From the NCBI RefSeq assembly GCF_031344075.1, contig NZ_JAVJAN010000021.1, positions 1 to 64,000 on the forward strand: DNA of 64,000 nt, written 5' to 3'. The translations under genes were made by a program, and so were the position numbers. The stretch comes from Clostridium aquiflavi (GTDB lineage: Bacteria; Bacillota; Clostridia; Clostridiales; Clostridiaceae). Numbering within the stretch: position 1 is the stretch's first letter; each line of letters opens with the position of its first letter. Of this stretch, positions 17,938 to 26,617 are shown piece after piece. The notes beneath the pieces are model-generated. The model worked only from the letters and a program-made list of their open reading frames with translations. It was not told where the DNA came from and did no database searches.

Positions 17938-17971
17938 AGAATAGAGATATAAATAAATTTAATAGTAAATA

Positions 17972-18005
17972 AAAATAGTTGAGATTTTAATCTCAACTAT
18001 TTTTT
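17972..18005. terminator. Bidirectional terminator
   Basis: AAAATAGTTGAGA / TCTCAACTATTTT with flanking A and T runs. It separates the DUF3892 gene from the convergent ABC operon. Confidence 0.85.
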
Positions 18006-18013
18006 TTATGCAA

Positions 18014-18826
18014 TTATTCCAAATTTAATTTATTTTTTATGATGTAATTAGTTATTAAGAAATAACATATAAAGAATATAGCATTAATAGCTATAGCAGA
18101 AATAAAAACTCCGTGAAATTGATTGATTGAAGATATATTCCATGAAATCATATAATTAGAAACTTTATCTGAAAAAGTAATTGCTAAAGTAGAAAGTATT
18201 GTATTCATAATAAGATTTAAAACTATAAATGCTCCGAATGAAGACAATATTTTTCTCTTATTAAATAAGTGACCTATTGATATGGAAGCATATATCATAA
18301 TAATTCCCATGGCCATTTGAACTAATGCAGCGATTATAAATTCTAAACCAACCATATAACCACTTATACCCCAATATTGATAAATAGATGAAAAAGCAGT
18401 ACATAAATCCTTAAAGAAGTTTGGGTTAAGTGCATTGGAATTAAATGCCAAAATAAATACTGAAAGTATTGCAACAATGCCACTAACTATAGTCCACATA
18501 ACAGCAATTAAAAGCTTACTAAATATATTTTGCCAAGGGGCAACAGGTAATGTATTCATTAAATAACCTTCATCGCCAAGAATGTTTTTATAAAATCTTT
18601 GTACAATTATAAAAAATGTTACTATAAATACTGCAGCCATAGTACATCCATAAGCAAATACACTAAGGAAAGCTGGAATTCCTCCTAAAGTATCTGTATT
18701 AATAACAGAAAAATCATTATTCATAAAAATTTTATTAATTAGTGCAAATATTAAAAGTGCAGCATAAAGTGGAAGTAATGTTCTTCCAGTTGCTTTTGTC
18801 TCATATTTCATTAATTTTCCTAACAT
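18014..18826 (-). CDS. ABC-2 type transporter permease
   Basis: Membrane subunit (270 aa) of a YtrA-linked ABC transporter. About six hydrophobic helices; the N-terminus MLGKLMKYETKATGRTLLPLY is typical for this permease class, and DEGYLMNTLPVAPWQNIFSKL lies in the first cytoplasmic loop, a usual ABC-2 feature. It overlaps the ATPase gene by 7 bp, so they are translated together. The exported substrate is unknown; relatives respond to cell-envelope stress. Confidence 0.85.
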   Translation of the reverse strand: MLGKLMKYETKATGRTLLPLYAALLIFALINKIFMNNDFSVINTDTLGGIPAFLSVFAYGCTMAAVFIVTFFIIVQRFYKNILGDEGYLMNTLPVAPWQNIFSKLLIAVMWTIVSGIVAILSVFILAFNSNALNPNFFKDLCTAFSSIYQYWGISGYMVGLEFIIAALVQMAMGIIMIYASISIGHLFNKRKILSSFGAFIVLNLIMNTILSTLAITFSDKVSNYMISWNISSINQFHGVFISAIAINAIFFICYFLITNYIIKNKLNLE

Positions 18827-19524
18827 TTAAATACCTCCCTAAATAAAGCATCAACACTTTTTCCATGTTCTTCTCTAATTTCGTCAACACTTTTTGTCAA
18901 GTATATTTCACCATAAGATATAAATACAACATCATCTAATACTTGTTCAATATCTGATATTAAATGTGTAGATATAATTACAGTTGCATTTTCACTATAA
19001 TTATTAATAATAGTGTTTAATATATAATCTCTAGCCGCAGGGTCAACTCCGGCTATTGGTTCATCTAAAAAGTAAAGTTCAGCATCTCTACTCATTACTA
19101 AAATAAGTTGTACTTTTTCTTTTGTACCCTTAGACATAGTTTTTAATTTATCATTAGGATTAATATTCAAGTTTTTTAACATATCATAAGCTTTATCAGA
19201 ATTAAAATCTTTATAAAAATCCTTAAATAAATTTATAATATCAGATACTTTCATCCAATCATTTAGGTAAGTTCTTTCTGGTAAATAGGAAACTATTTTT
19301 TTTGTTTCAACACCAGGTTTATTTCCATTAATTAATATTTCACCACTGTTAGGTGTTAAGAGTGAATTAGCAAGTTTTATTAATGTACTTTTACCACTAC
19401 CATTTGGTCCTAAAAGTCCAACAATTCTACCACGATTAATTGTTAAATCAATACCTTTTAATGCTTGTTTTCCACCATAATTTTTAACTAAATTTTTGCA
19501 TTCCAATATAGGTGTATTATTCAT
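18820..19524 (-). CDS. ABC transporter ATP-binding protein
   Basis: Nucleotide-binding subunit (234 aa). Walker A GPNGSGKST, a Q-loop region at SYLPERTYLNDWMKV, a signature motif in the degenerate form MSKGTKEKVQ, Walker B ELYFLDEPIAGVDP with the catalytic Glu, and switch His in STHLI. The signature LSGGQ is replaced by MSKGT, as in the YtrB/EcsA-like subfamily. Middle gene of a GntR-ATPase-permease operon, touching both neighbours. Confidence 0.9.
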   Translation of the reverse strand: MNNTPILECKNLVKNYGGKQALKGIDLTINRGRIVGLLGPNGSGKSTLIKLANSLLTPNSGEILINGNKPGVETKKIVSYLPERTYLNDWMKVSDIINLFKDFYKDFNSDKAYDMLKNLNINPNDKLKTMSKGTKEKVQLILVMSRDAELYFLDEPIAGVDPAARDYILNTIINNYSENATVIISTHLISDIEQVLDDVVFISYGEIYLTKSVDEIREEHGKSVDALFREVFKC

Positions 19525-19892
19525 TATTTCATCTCCTTCATAAATTTATCCATAATATTAATTATTTCATTTTGGGCATAGCCTATATTCTTCATATTAT
19601 TAAGAAAACTCTCAATTTCTTTTTTAGCTAAATCATTTCTAATTTTATTAATCAAGTCTATATCCTCCGTAATAAATCTACCACTTGTTCTTTGTGTAAA
19701 TACTAAGTTTTTTCGTTCAAGCTCAGTAAGAGCTTTTTGCATTGTATTAGGATTAACAGAAGCTTCACTAGCAAGTTCTCTTACAGATGGTAATTTATCA
19801 CCAGTTATATATATACCTGAAATAATTCGCAATTGTAGTTGATCTATTAATTGTAGATATATTGGTCTATCATCTTTGAATTCCCAACCCAT
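19524..19892 (-). CDS. GntR-family regulator, YtrA type
   Basis: Short GntR-type repressor (122 aa from ATG 19892). The winged helix is YLQLIDQLQLRIISGIYITG, KLPSVRELASEASVNPNTMQKALTELE and FTQRTSGRFITED; only a short helical dimerisation tail follows, as in YtrA. The frame is open 14 codons further upstream, but CAAGGAGTTGAAAAT marks this start. It heads the ABC operon, and the palindrome at 19905-19942 next to its ribosome site is very likely its own operator. Confidence 0.9.
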   Translation of the reverse strand: MGWEFKDDRPIYLQLIDQLQLRIISGIYITGDKLPSVRELASEASVNPNTMQKALTELERKNLVFTQRTSGRFITEDIDLINKIRNDLAKKEIESFLNNMKNIGYAQNEIINIMDKFMKEMK

Positions 19893-19904
19893 ATTTTCAA
19901 CTCC

Positions 19905-19974
19905 TTGTACTATTGTATTAATAACGTAATACAATAGTACAACTATATACTAATTTTGTCAATACTATATTTGG
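19905..19974 (-). promoter_or_regulatory. Promoter and perfect palindromic operator of the YtrA-type operon
   Basis: TTGTACTATTGTATTA (19905-19920) and its exact reverse complement (19927-19942) are separated by 6 bp. On the minus strand TTGACA, a 17-bp spacer and TACTAT form a near-consensus promoter whose -10 box lies inside the palindrome. Repressor bound here would block the promoter, giving autoregulation. Confidence 0.82.
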
Positions 19975-20034
19975 AAAAAATACAATTAAATTTAAAGATA
20001 ATAAATTATTTATAAAATAAAAAGTAATTATTAA

Positions 20035-20376
20035 GTAGTTAAGTCTGTTAAAAAAGGTGATGAAGAAGCTGAAAAGGGTAGAGATATCATAGAATCTACT
20101 TTGATTAGTTTTAAAGATATGCAAAAAATGTTTGAAAATATTAAAGATGACATATATAAAGAATATGGATTAGTGGAAAAAATAAATTCATTAGTAGACA
20201 ATGTACAATCAAATGTTGAGAGTACAACAGCTATTACTGAACAATATGTAGCTAATACAGAAGAAGTAACAACACTACAGGAAGAACAGGAAGAACAAAT
20301 TAATAGCATACAAGAAAGTGTTGAAAACATATATAATGAAGCAACAGAACTAATGAATTTATTTGCAAATGATTAA
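20035..20376 (+). pseudogene. C-terminal remnant of a chemoreceptor gene
   Basis: The frame opens directly after a stop and reads VVKSVKKGDEEAEKGRDIIE, continuing to TAITEQYVANTEEVTTLQEEQ and NIYNEATELMNLF before a stop. This is the C-terminal cytoplasmic helix of a methyl-accepting chemotaxis protein. The membrane part, HAMP and signalling tip are missing, and no ribosome site precedes the first ATG at 20101. It is best read as a deletion remnant; it is still followed by a terminator. Confidence 0.75.
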
Positions 20377-20417
20377 ATAAGAAGATAGTGATATATTTAA
20401 AACAGAGTGAATAATAA

Positions 20418-20460
20418 AAATAAGGAGCAATTAATGTTTGATTAAGTACTCCTTATTTAT
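20418..20460. terminator. Hairpin terminator
   Basis: AAATAAGGAG / CTCCTTATTT around a roughly 20-nt loop. It serves the receptor remnant (plus) and the Fe-S protein gene (minus). Confidence 0.55.
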
Positions 20461-20475
20461 TTATTTACATAGATA

Positions 20476-21204
20476 TTATTCTAATATTTCTCCAGAAGTA
20501 GAAATAGTTACAATTTGCCAAGGTATTACTTTTCCACTTTCCAGAAGTGCTTTTTTTGTAGCATTAACTATTCCAGCACAGCAAGGTACTTCCATACGAA
20601 CAATAGTAATACTATTTATTTCATTATAGTTTAATATTTCTATTAATTTTTCAGAATAATCAACATTATCTAATTTCGGACAACCTATCAAAGTAATTCT
20701 ATTTTTCATAAACTTGTTGTGAAAGTTGCCATAAGCATATGCAGTACAATCTGCTGCAATTAAAAGATTAGAATCATTTAAATATTCTGCTTTAGGTGAA
20801 ACGAGTTTTATTTGAACTGGCCATTGATTTAATTGAGAAGACACAATAGTTGTTTCTTCATTAGTTAAATCATTATGTTTTATAACTTTGGCATTAGAAC
20901 CAGGACAACCTTTAGGTATGTTTACATTATTATTTAAATTTAAAGTTTTAGGTATAGATGTTTTTTTATTTTCCATATTTAATTTGACTGCTTCTTCATC
21001 GTAGTCTAGAGCTTCTCTTTCTTCAAAAGAAATAGCATTTGTAGGACAAGATGGTAAACAATCACCTAATCCATCACAATAATCATCACGTAATAATTGC
21101 GCTTTACCATTAATTAATCCAATAGCATCTTCATGGCAAGCATCAACACAAAGTCCACAACCAGTACATTTATTTTCGTCAATTTTAATAATTTTTCTTA
21201 TCAT
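20476..21204 (-). CDS. Two-[4Fe-4S] ferredoxin-domain iron-sulfur protein
   Basis: A 242-residue protein starting MIRKIIKIDENKCTGCGLCV. The two cluster motifs are CTGCGLCVDACHEDAI and CDGLGDCLPSCPTNAI. A linker with PKGCPGSNAK follows, then an alpha/beta domain with conserved cysteines (LLIAADCTAYAYG, LIGCPKLD, VPCCAGIV). This combination is common in anaerobes as an uncharacterised electron-transfer protein. Start chosen at ATG 21204 with ATGGAGGGTTATTTT; an in-frame start 8 codons earlier overlaps that site. Alone in its unit; partner and function unknown. Confidence 0.8.
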   Translation of the reverse strand: MIRKIIKIDENKCTGCGLCVDACHEDAIGLINGKAQLLRDDYCDGLGDCLPSCPTNAISFEEREALDYDEEAVKLNMENKKTSIPKTLNLNNNVNIPKGCPGSNAKVIKHNDLTNEETTIVSSQLNQWPVQIKLVSPKAEYLNDSNLLIAADCTAYAYGNFHNKFMKNRITLIGCPKLDNVDYSEKLIEILNYNEINSITIVRMEVPCCAGIVNATKKALLESGKVIPWQIVTISTSGEILE

Positions 21205-21277
21205 AAAATAACCCTCCATAACAAACAATATTGATTTAAATACAACCTAATAATATTTATTATAGTATAGAGAAAGT

Positions 21278-21309
21278 TTTAAATCTGTTTCAAATGTAAC
21301 AGATTTAAA
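21278..21309. promoter_or_regulatory. Perfect 12-bp inverted repeat upstream of the Fe-S protein gene
   Basis: TTTAAATCTGTT and AACAGATTTAAA separated by 8 bp. It has no T-tract and lies in the divergent region between the Fe-S gene and dlt, so an operator is more likely than a terminator. The protein that binds is unknown. Confidence 0.5.
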
Positions 21310-21347
21310 GTGAATCTTAGAAAAATAAAACGTCAACTCAGATAATA

Positions 21348-21375
21348 TTGACATTGATACAATTATATGTATAAA
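21348..21375 (+). promoter_or_regulatory. Putative sigma-A promoter of the dlt operon
   Basis: TTGACA, a 16-bp spacer and TATAAA, about 100 bp upstream of dltD. The leader between holds no obvious structure. Confidence 0.55.
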
Positions 21376-21474
21376 ATATTAATGATATTAAAAGGATTTA
21401 TGATATTTATTTTTAGAATTAATGTGTATAAAATTTTAATGATAAATAGTTGATTATTAAAAAGGAGGGACAAT

Positions 21475-22659
21475 ATGAAAAAGATAGCTATATACATAAT
21501 ACTTCCTATCATTATAATGCTAATAACAGTTACTTCTTTAAATATTTTTTTAGATAAAGAATTAAATGATATGTTAAAGTCTAAGGATTTAACCAGCATA
21601 AATAAGGAATATGGGAGCATATATAAGGATAAAGGATTAGCATATAATGAGTATATTACTCAAGAAAATGAATTAGTATTACAAGGATCATCAGAATTAG
21701 GTTCTCCAGTTTCACAATTACCTACAACATTTTTCCCAGTTAAGGGATTAGATCAAATTGTTACAAATGGAAGATCGTATTCTCAACATTTACATCAATC
21801 ATCTATATTGGGAAGTCAACAAGTTGATATGGAAGGTAAAAAAGTTGCACTAGTACTTTCATTACAATGGTTTATGGGAGAAGGTGGAATAGATTCAGGC
21901 AGTTTTCAAGCCAATTTTTCACCAGTACAATTTTATAATTTTTTAAGTAATGAAAAAATAAGTGAAGGTAATAAAAAACAATATGCAACTAGAATATGTA
22001 GTTTATTATCTGGAAGTACTCAATTTGCACCAGAAAGATTATATTCAAAAATGTATAGTAGTGATAATTTTTTATATAACATGGCTGATATATTATGTAA
22101 GCCTTATTTTATTGCAAGAAAAGAAGTGGTTGAACTTAAAGATAAAGGACTATTATATAAAAAGTTAAAAAAATTACCAGAAAAAAGTGAAATTCAAAGT
22201 GAAATAGTTAATTGGGATGAGGAATATAAAAGAGCAGAGGAAGAAGCAAGTCCACAAGTAACTAACAATGAATTTATGGTATATGATAGTTATTATAACA
22301 ATAACTTAAAAAGCAATGTAGAATCACAAAAAGATTCAAATAAGAATGTTGATTTAATGAAATCAAAAGAATTTGAGGATTATGAGTTATATTTAGATAC
22401 TTGTACTGAATTAGGAATAGAGCCATACATAATATTAATGCCAACAAATGGATTATGGTATGACTATACTGGACTTAGCAAAGAAAAAAGAGATGAATTT
22501 TATGATAAAGTTCAAGAGATGGCAGAAGAAAAAGGCTTTGATGTCTTAAACTTAAAAGATGAAGAATATACACCTTACTTTATGTGTGATGTAATGCATT
22601 TAGGATGGAAAGGATGGCTTAAAGTAGATGAAGAACTATATAAACGCTTTAAAGAATAA
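21475..22659 (+). CDS. dltD: DltD, D-alanyl transfer protein
   Basis: Membrane-anchored extracellular thioesterase-fold protein (394 aa) that finishes D-alanylation of teichoic acids. One N-terminal signal-anchor helix (residues 4-24), then the SGNH-like active site: Ser in VLQGSSELGSP and the Asp/His pair in CDVMHLGWKGW. Ribosome site AAAGGAGGGACAAT. Here dltD leads the operon, whereas in most Firmicutes it comes last. Its last codons overlap the start of dltX. Confidence 0.93.
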   Translation: MKKIAIYIILPIIIMLITVTSLNIFLDKELNDMLKSKDLTSINKEYGSIYKDKGLAYNEYITQENELVLQGSSELGSPVSQLPTTFFPVKGLDQIVTNGRSYSQHLHQSSILGSQQVDMEGKKVALVLSLQWFMGEGGIDSGSFQANFSPVQFYNFLSNEKISEGNKKQYATRICSLLSGSTQFAPERLYSKMYSSDNFLYNMADILCKPYFIARKEVVELKDKGLLYKKLKKLPEKSEIQSEIVNWDEEYKRAEEEASPQVTNNEFMVYDSYYNNNLKSNVESQKDSNKNVDLMKSKEFEDYELYLDTCTELGIEPYIILMPTNGLWYDYTGLSKEKRDEFYDKVQEMAEEKGFDVLNLKDEEYTPYFMCDVMHLGWKGWLKVDEELYKRFKE

Positions 22660-22768
22660 TGAAGAATTAAAATTTGTTTTAATAAGTTCAATAGTAGTGA
22701 TTTTTGCTATTTTAATATTAGTATTTGAACCATTTAACGAAATTCCATTTATATACAATCAATTTTAA
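22628..22768 (+). CDS. dltX: DltX, small membrane peptide of the D-alanylation operon (46 aa)
   Basis: Begins at ATG 22628 inside the end of dltD in another frame: MKNYINALKNNEELK, one hydrophobic helix (FVLISSIVVIFAILILVFE), and a C-terminus FNEIPFIYNQF. The last six residues fit the F-x-Y-x-x-F signature of DltX, the acyl carrier in current models of lipoteichoic acid D-alanylation, and the position next to dltA is the expected one. No strong ribosome site is seen, so translation may be coupled to dltD. Too short to appear in ordinary gene lists. Confidence 0.8.
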   Translation: MKNYINALKNNEELKFVLISSIVVIFAILILVFEPFNEIPFIYNQF

Positions 22769-22785
22769 AGAAAGGTGTAGTTAAA

Positions 22786-24300
22786 ATGAAGATATTAGAA
22801 GGAATAAAGAAGTTTTCAAAAAGTGATAGAGTTGCATTAACTTGTGATGGAATGTCTATGACATATAAAGAATTAGATAATATATCAGAAAGTATAGCAA
22901 GTTTTGTATTAAAGAAATTAGGTAATGATAGAACCCCTATTATTATTTACGGAAATAAAGAAAATTTAATGATGGCATCTATGATATCAGCATTAAAATG
23001 TGGGAGAGCATACATACCTATAGATATAAGTTATCCTAAAGAAAGAGTGGATGCAATTATTAAAGAGGTAAATCCACAAGTTCTTATAGATTTTAGTGAA
23101 GGTAATGTTTTCGATAATATATTAGTTTTAAAAGAAAAAGAAATTAGAGAAATAGTTAATGAATATAATGGTTTAGAAGTAAGTCCAGAAAAATGGGTAA
23201 AAGAAGATGAAAATGCATATATTTTATTCACTTCTGGTAGCACAGGAAAGCCAAAGGGAGTGCAAATAAGCAGTAACAATTTAGATAATTTTGTTGAGTG
23301 GATGGCAGATTATTTAAAACTAGATGAAAGTGAAGAAGTATTTATGAATCAAGCTGCTTATTCATTTGATTTATCTGTAACTTCAATTTATCCAGGATTA
23401 TGCTATGGAAAAACTCTACATGGATTTTCAAAAAATACACTTTCAAATTTAAAACAAATGTTTGAAGATATAAAACATTCAGGAATTAATATATGGGTAT
23501 CTACACCATCATTTGCTGGAATGTGTGTAACTGAGGACAACTTTAATTCAAATATGTTAACTAATTTAAAAGCTATGGTATTTGTAGGAGAAATACTTCC
23601 TAAGCCATTATGTGAAGAACTTTTGAAGAGATTTCCAAATACGAGAATAATAAATGGATATGGTCCAACAGAGGCAACGGTAGCGGTAAGTATAAATGAT
23701 ATGAATAGAGAAGTATTATTACAAGAAGGAAGTTTACCTATTGGATATCCTATGAAGAAATCAGTAGTTAAGATTGTTGATGAAGAAGGAAATGTTTTAA
23801 AAGATGAAGAAAAAGGAGAAATTATAATAGTAGGTCCTAGTGTAAGCAAAGGATACTTTAATAATGAAGAAATGACTAAAAAATCATTTTATTATGATGA
23901 GTATAACGGAGAAAGATGCAGAGCTTATAGAACTGGAGATTTAGGATACTATGTTAATGGAAACTTATATTACTGTGGTAGAAAAGATTTCCAAATAAAA
24001 CTAAATGGTTATAGAATAGAGATAGAAGATATAGAAAATAACTTAGTAAGGGTAAGTAATGTAAAGAATGCAGCTGTTGTTCCAGTAAATAAGGATGGAA
24101 AGATAGCATATTTAACTGCTTTCATTGAATTAAAAGAGGACAATGGATTAAGTGGATTAAAAAATGGAATAATGATAAAAAAAGAGCTAAGTGAATTAAT
24201 ACCTTCATATATGATTCCGAGAAATATAAAAATAGTAAAAGAATTTCCTACTAATATAAACGGAAAAATTGATAGGAAGAAATTAGCGGAGGAATTATAA
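22786..24300 (+). CDS. dltA: DltA, D-alanine--D-alanyl carrier protein ligase
   Basis: Adenylate-forming enzyme (504 aa) that activates D-alanine with ATP and loads it on DltC. Core motifs: phosphate loop LFTSGSTGKPKG, NGYGPTEATV, TGDLGYY, and the C-terminal GRKDFQIKLNGYRIE hinge and NGKIDRKKL lysine. Length is that of the family. Ribosome site AAGAAAGGTGTAGTTAAA. Its stop codon overlaps the dltB start (TAATG). Confidence 0.95.
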   Translation: MKILEGIKKFSKSDRVALTCDGMSMTYKELDNISESIASFVLKKLGNDRTPIIIYGNKENLMMASMISALKCGRAYIPIDISYPKERVDAIIKEVNPQVLIDFSEGNVFDNILVLKEKEIREIVNEYNGLEVSPEKWVKEDENAYILFTSGSTGKPKGVQISSNNLDNFVEWMADYLKLDESEEVFMNQAAYSFDLSVTSIYPGLCYGKTLHGFSKNTLSNLKQMFEDIKHSGINIWVSTPSFAGMCVTEDNFNSNMLTNLKAMVFVGEILPKPLCEELLKRFPNTRIINGYGPTEATVAVSINDMNREVLLQEGSLPIGYPMKKSVVKIVDEEGNVLKDEEKGEIIIVGPSVSKGYFNNEEMTKKSFYYDEYNGERCRAYRTGDLGYYVNGNLYYCGRKDFQIKLNGYRIEIEDIENNLVRVSNVKNAAVVPVNKDGKIAYLTAFIELKEDNGLSGLKNGIMIKKELSELIPSYMIPRNIKIVKEFPTNINGKIDRKKLAEEL

Positions 24301-25454
24301 TGAAGTTAACGCAATATGGAGATTACTTTTATTTATATTTATTATTACTAACATTTATTCCAGCAATAATATTAGGGCTAAATGGAATAAAACCTAAATA
24401 TTATGGAATAATTGTATCAGCAGTTATGATTTTATTAATCATGACTAAAAGTATAGGATTGTATCTATTTTTAATGTTTTTAATTGGTGAAACTTTTGTA
24501 ATATATATGTATTTATTTATAAGAAAGAAAACAGATAATAAGTACATATATTGGTTAGCATTATTTTTGTCAATGCTTCCTGTTGTTATTAGCAAATTAG
24601 CAGGGGTTACTAGATATTCATCTGTTATTGGATTTATTGGTTTATCATATTTGAATTTTAAAGCTATTCAAATGATAATTGAAATTTATGATGGAAGAAT
24701 TACAGAAATAAAATTCACTACATTTATATATTTCATAATGTTTTTCCCAACTTTAAGTTCAGGACCTATTGATAGATGGAAAAGATTTGAGGAAAATTTA
24801 AATGGTAAGATTGAAAAAGAAGAATATATAAATGAATATTTAATACCAGGGTTTAGAAAAATAATTTTAGCTATAGGATATAAATTTATCTTGGCATATT
24901 TAATAGATACGTATTGGCTATTAAAGATACCTACAGATATAACTTTATTAAATAGTTGGAACTATATGTATGCATATACATTATATCTAGTCTTTGATTT
25001 TGCAGGATATAGTTTATTTGCAGTTGGAACTAGCTATATATTTGGAATTAAAACACCAGATAACTTTAACAAACCTTTTGTAAGTAAAGATATGAAGGAA
25101 TTTTGGACTAGATGGCATATATCTTTATCAAGATGGTTTGGTGATTATATCTTTTCAAGATTTGTATTAAATTCAATGAGAAAGAAAAGATTCAAAAATA
25201 GAATTATAGCATCACATGTGGCACAAATAATAACAATGTTTGTAATGGGATTGTGGCATGGACTAACTACATATTACATAATTTATGGATTGTATCAAGG
25301 TTCAGCATTGGTTTTAACGGATATATATCAAAGAAAATCATCTTATTATAAAAAGCATAAAAAAGAAAAATGGTTTCAAATGATACAAAGAGTAGTAACA
25401 TTCCATATTGTATGTTTTGGTATGTTAATATTTTCAGGATATTTATTTAAATAA
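24300..25454 (+). CDS. dltB: DltB, MBOAT-family membrane acyltransferase
   Basis: Polytopic membrane protein (384 aa) that passes D-alanine across the membrane. MBOAT landmarks are the FFPTLSSGPIDRW loop, the KEFWTRWHISLSRWFGDYIF segment and the catalytic His in MGLWHGLTTYY. Around ten hydrophobic helices. Translationally coupled to dltA through a 1-bp overlap, with GCGGAGGAATTATAATG as ribosome site. Confidence 0.95.
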   Translation: MKLTQYGDYFYLYLLLLTFIPAIILGLNGIKPKYYGIIVSAVMILLIMTKSIGLYLFLMFLIGETFVIYMYLFIRKKTDNKYIYWLALFLSMLPVVISKLAGVTRYSSVIGFIGLSYLNFKAIQMIIEIYDGRITEIKFTTFIYFIMFFPTLSSGPIDRWKRFEENLNGKIEKEEYINEYLIPGFRKIILAIGYKFILAYLIDTYWLLKIPTDITLLNSWNYMYAYTLYLVFDFAGYSLFAVGTSYIFGIKTPDNFNKPFVSKDMKEFWTRWHISLSRWFGDYIFSRFVLNSMRKKRFKNRIIASHVAQIITMFVMGLWHGLTTYYIIYGLYQGSALVLTDIYQRKSSYYKKHKKEKWFQMIQRVVTFHIVCFGMLIFSGYLFK

Positions 25455-25532
25455 AGTATTGCTATAATAAATTTTGAATGAATTCAAGATTATCATTTGC
25501 TATACTATATGTGAAAAGGATGTGTGTTAATT

Positions 25533-25760
25533 ATGAAAGATAAAGTATTAGAAATGTTTATTGAAGTTACTGGAAATGATGAAATTGCAGAAGATTTAGA
25601 TTTAGATCTTTTTGAAGCGGGATTATTAGATTCTTTAGCAATAATTGAAATGTTACTTCAAATAGAAGAAAAGCTAGGAATAAAATTACAACCTACAGAT
25701 TTAGAAAGAGAAGATATGTCAACTGTAAATAGGTTAACTGAGTTCTTAGAAAGTAGATAA
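25533..25760 (+). CDS. dltC: DltC, D-alanyl carrier protein
   Basis: Acyl-carrier-type protein (75 aa) bearing D-alanine on a phosphopantetheine arm; attachment Ser in FEAGLLDSLAIIEML. The rest is the acidic four-helix pattern ending TEFLESR. ATG 25533 is chosen; GTG 25524 is also in frame but is only 3 bp from AAAAGGA. Last gene of the operon, before a terminator. Confidence 0.92.
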   Translation: MKDKVLEMFIEVTGNDEIAEDLDLDLFEAGLLDSLAIIEMLLQIEEKLGIKLQPTDLEREDMSTVNRLTEFLESR

Positions 25761-25767
25761 GGAATTT

Positions 25768-25812
25768 AAAAAGTTCTCTTTATAATTTTAAATTATAAAA
25801 AGAACTTTTTTT
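25768..25812 (+). terminator. Terminator of the dlt operon
   Basis: AAAAAGTTCT / AGAACTTTTT with an inner stem TATAATTT / AAATTATA, then T-rich. Confidence 0.85.
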
Positions 25813-25943
25813 GTTTTTTTATATAGAATCTATTTTATGTAATTATTGTAGTAATATGATATTTGACATTATATTTTTTATAATATATAATTTAGGAACA
25901 AAGAAAAATTGAATAATGAAGTTTCAAACTTCGTTACTAACAT

Positions 25944-26580
25944 GGGGGCGTTTTGGCTTCGACGGGGGTAAGAGGAGTTTGATAAGCGAGTCGAGGCAGC
26001 ATGTCACCTCGTTAATCAAGTATGCAAAAAGATAAACGCAGAAGACAATTTTGCAATAGCAGCCTAATTTAGCGCTGTTCATCAGCCCGGGGTGCCCACG
26101 CTTCGGATCACTGGTGTCATTAAAGTGGGAAACGAAGTTTAGCAAAGCTTTGAGCTAGAGGGGTATTTATGAAGCTAGCAAGTATGTTGCCTGTCTGTAG
26201 GCGTTCATATGAGCGAATTTTAATATATAGACTACACTCGTAGAAAGTCAGATGCATCTACTTTCGGACAGGGGTTCGATTTGTAACAAAGTCGCATTAG
26301 GGAGTGATCCTTAAGTGAAAACTTGGCTTTATCGGTGAAACCGTAGCAAATAATGTTGCCGGCAATACCGAGAGGTATGTAAGGAAACTTAACAGCCTCG
26401 TATCGACTTATAGGTTCCTAAGGATATTATTTATTAATGTTACGGAATACTAGGATAGAAGATTAAAACTATACTATGCTTCTATAATACGCCAAGAGTC
26501 TTGTAGAGATTGTCCACAAGATTAAGATATAGTCAGCACCATTAGAGATAATGGACGCCGGTGACCCCTCGCCTCCACCA
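25944..26580 (+). ncRNA. ssrA: tmRNA gene (ssrA), interrupted by a group I intron
   Basis: Transfer-messenger RNA rescues stalled ribosomes. The 5' end GGGGGCGTTTTGGCTTCGACG and the 3' end CGCCTCCACCA form the alanyl acceptor stem (GGGGGCG with CGCCTCC, one G-U pair). The tag is encoded at 26038-26067: resume codon GCA, then peptide AEDNFAIAA and TAA. The T-arm is split: exon 1 ends AGGGGTTCGAT at 26280, exon 2 begins ACCCCTCGCC at 26564; joined they give stem AGGGG/CCCCT and a 7-nt loop TTCGATA. Mature RNA would be about 354 nt. The gene can only function after splicing. Confidence 0.96.
26281..26563 (+). other. Group I self-splicing intron in the tmRNA T-loop (about 283 nt)
   Basis: The insertion starts after a U (exon end CGAU) and ends with G, as group I introns do. 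The upstream exon CGAU can pair with GUCG at 26291-26294, placing a U-G wobble at the 5' splice site (P1). Near the 3' end AAGATATAGTC matches the conserved P7/S element. A P4-P6-like segment with CGGTGAAACCGTAGCAAATA and GCCGGCAATACCGAG lies in the middle. No ORF inside. Exact ends rest on restoring the T-loop and may move by a base. Confidence 0.9.
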
Positions 26581-26582
26581 TG

Positions 26583-26617
26583 AAAAACTGTACATTTATT
26601 TGTACAGTTTTTTTATT
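26583..26617. terminator. Shared terminator of ssrA and the LAGLIDADG gene
   Basis: AAAAACTGTACA / TGTACAGTTTTT with a 6-nt loop and seven T. A nearly identical copy sits at 28734-28766. Confidence 0.9.

Noticed and set aside
20031..20376. Short intact gene starting at ATG 20101
   Set aside because: Homology to receptor tails extends upstream of that ATG to a stop at 20032-20034, so it is a remnant.
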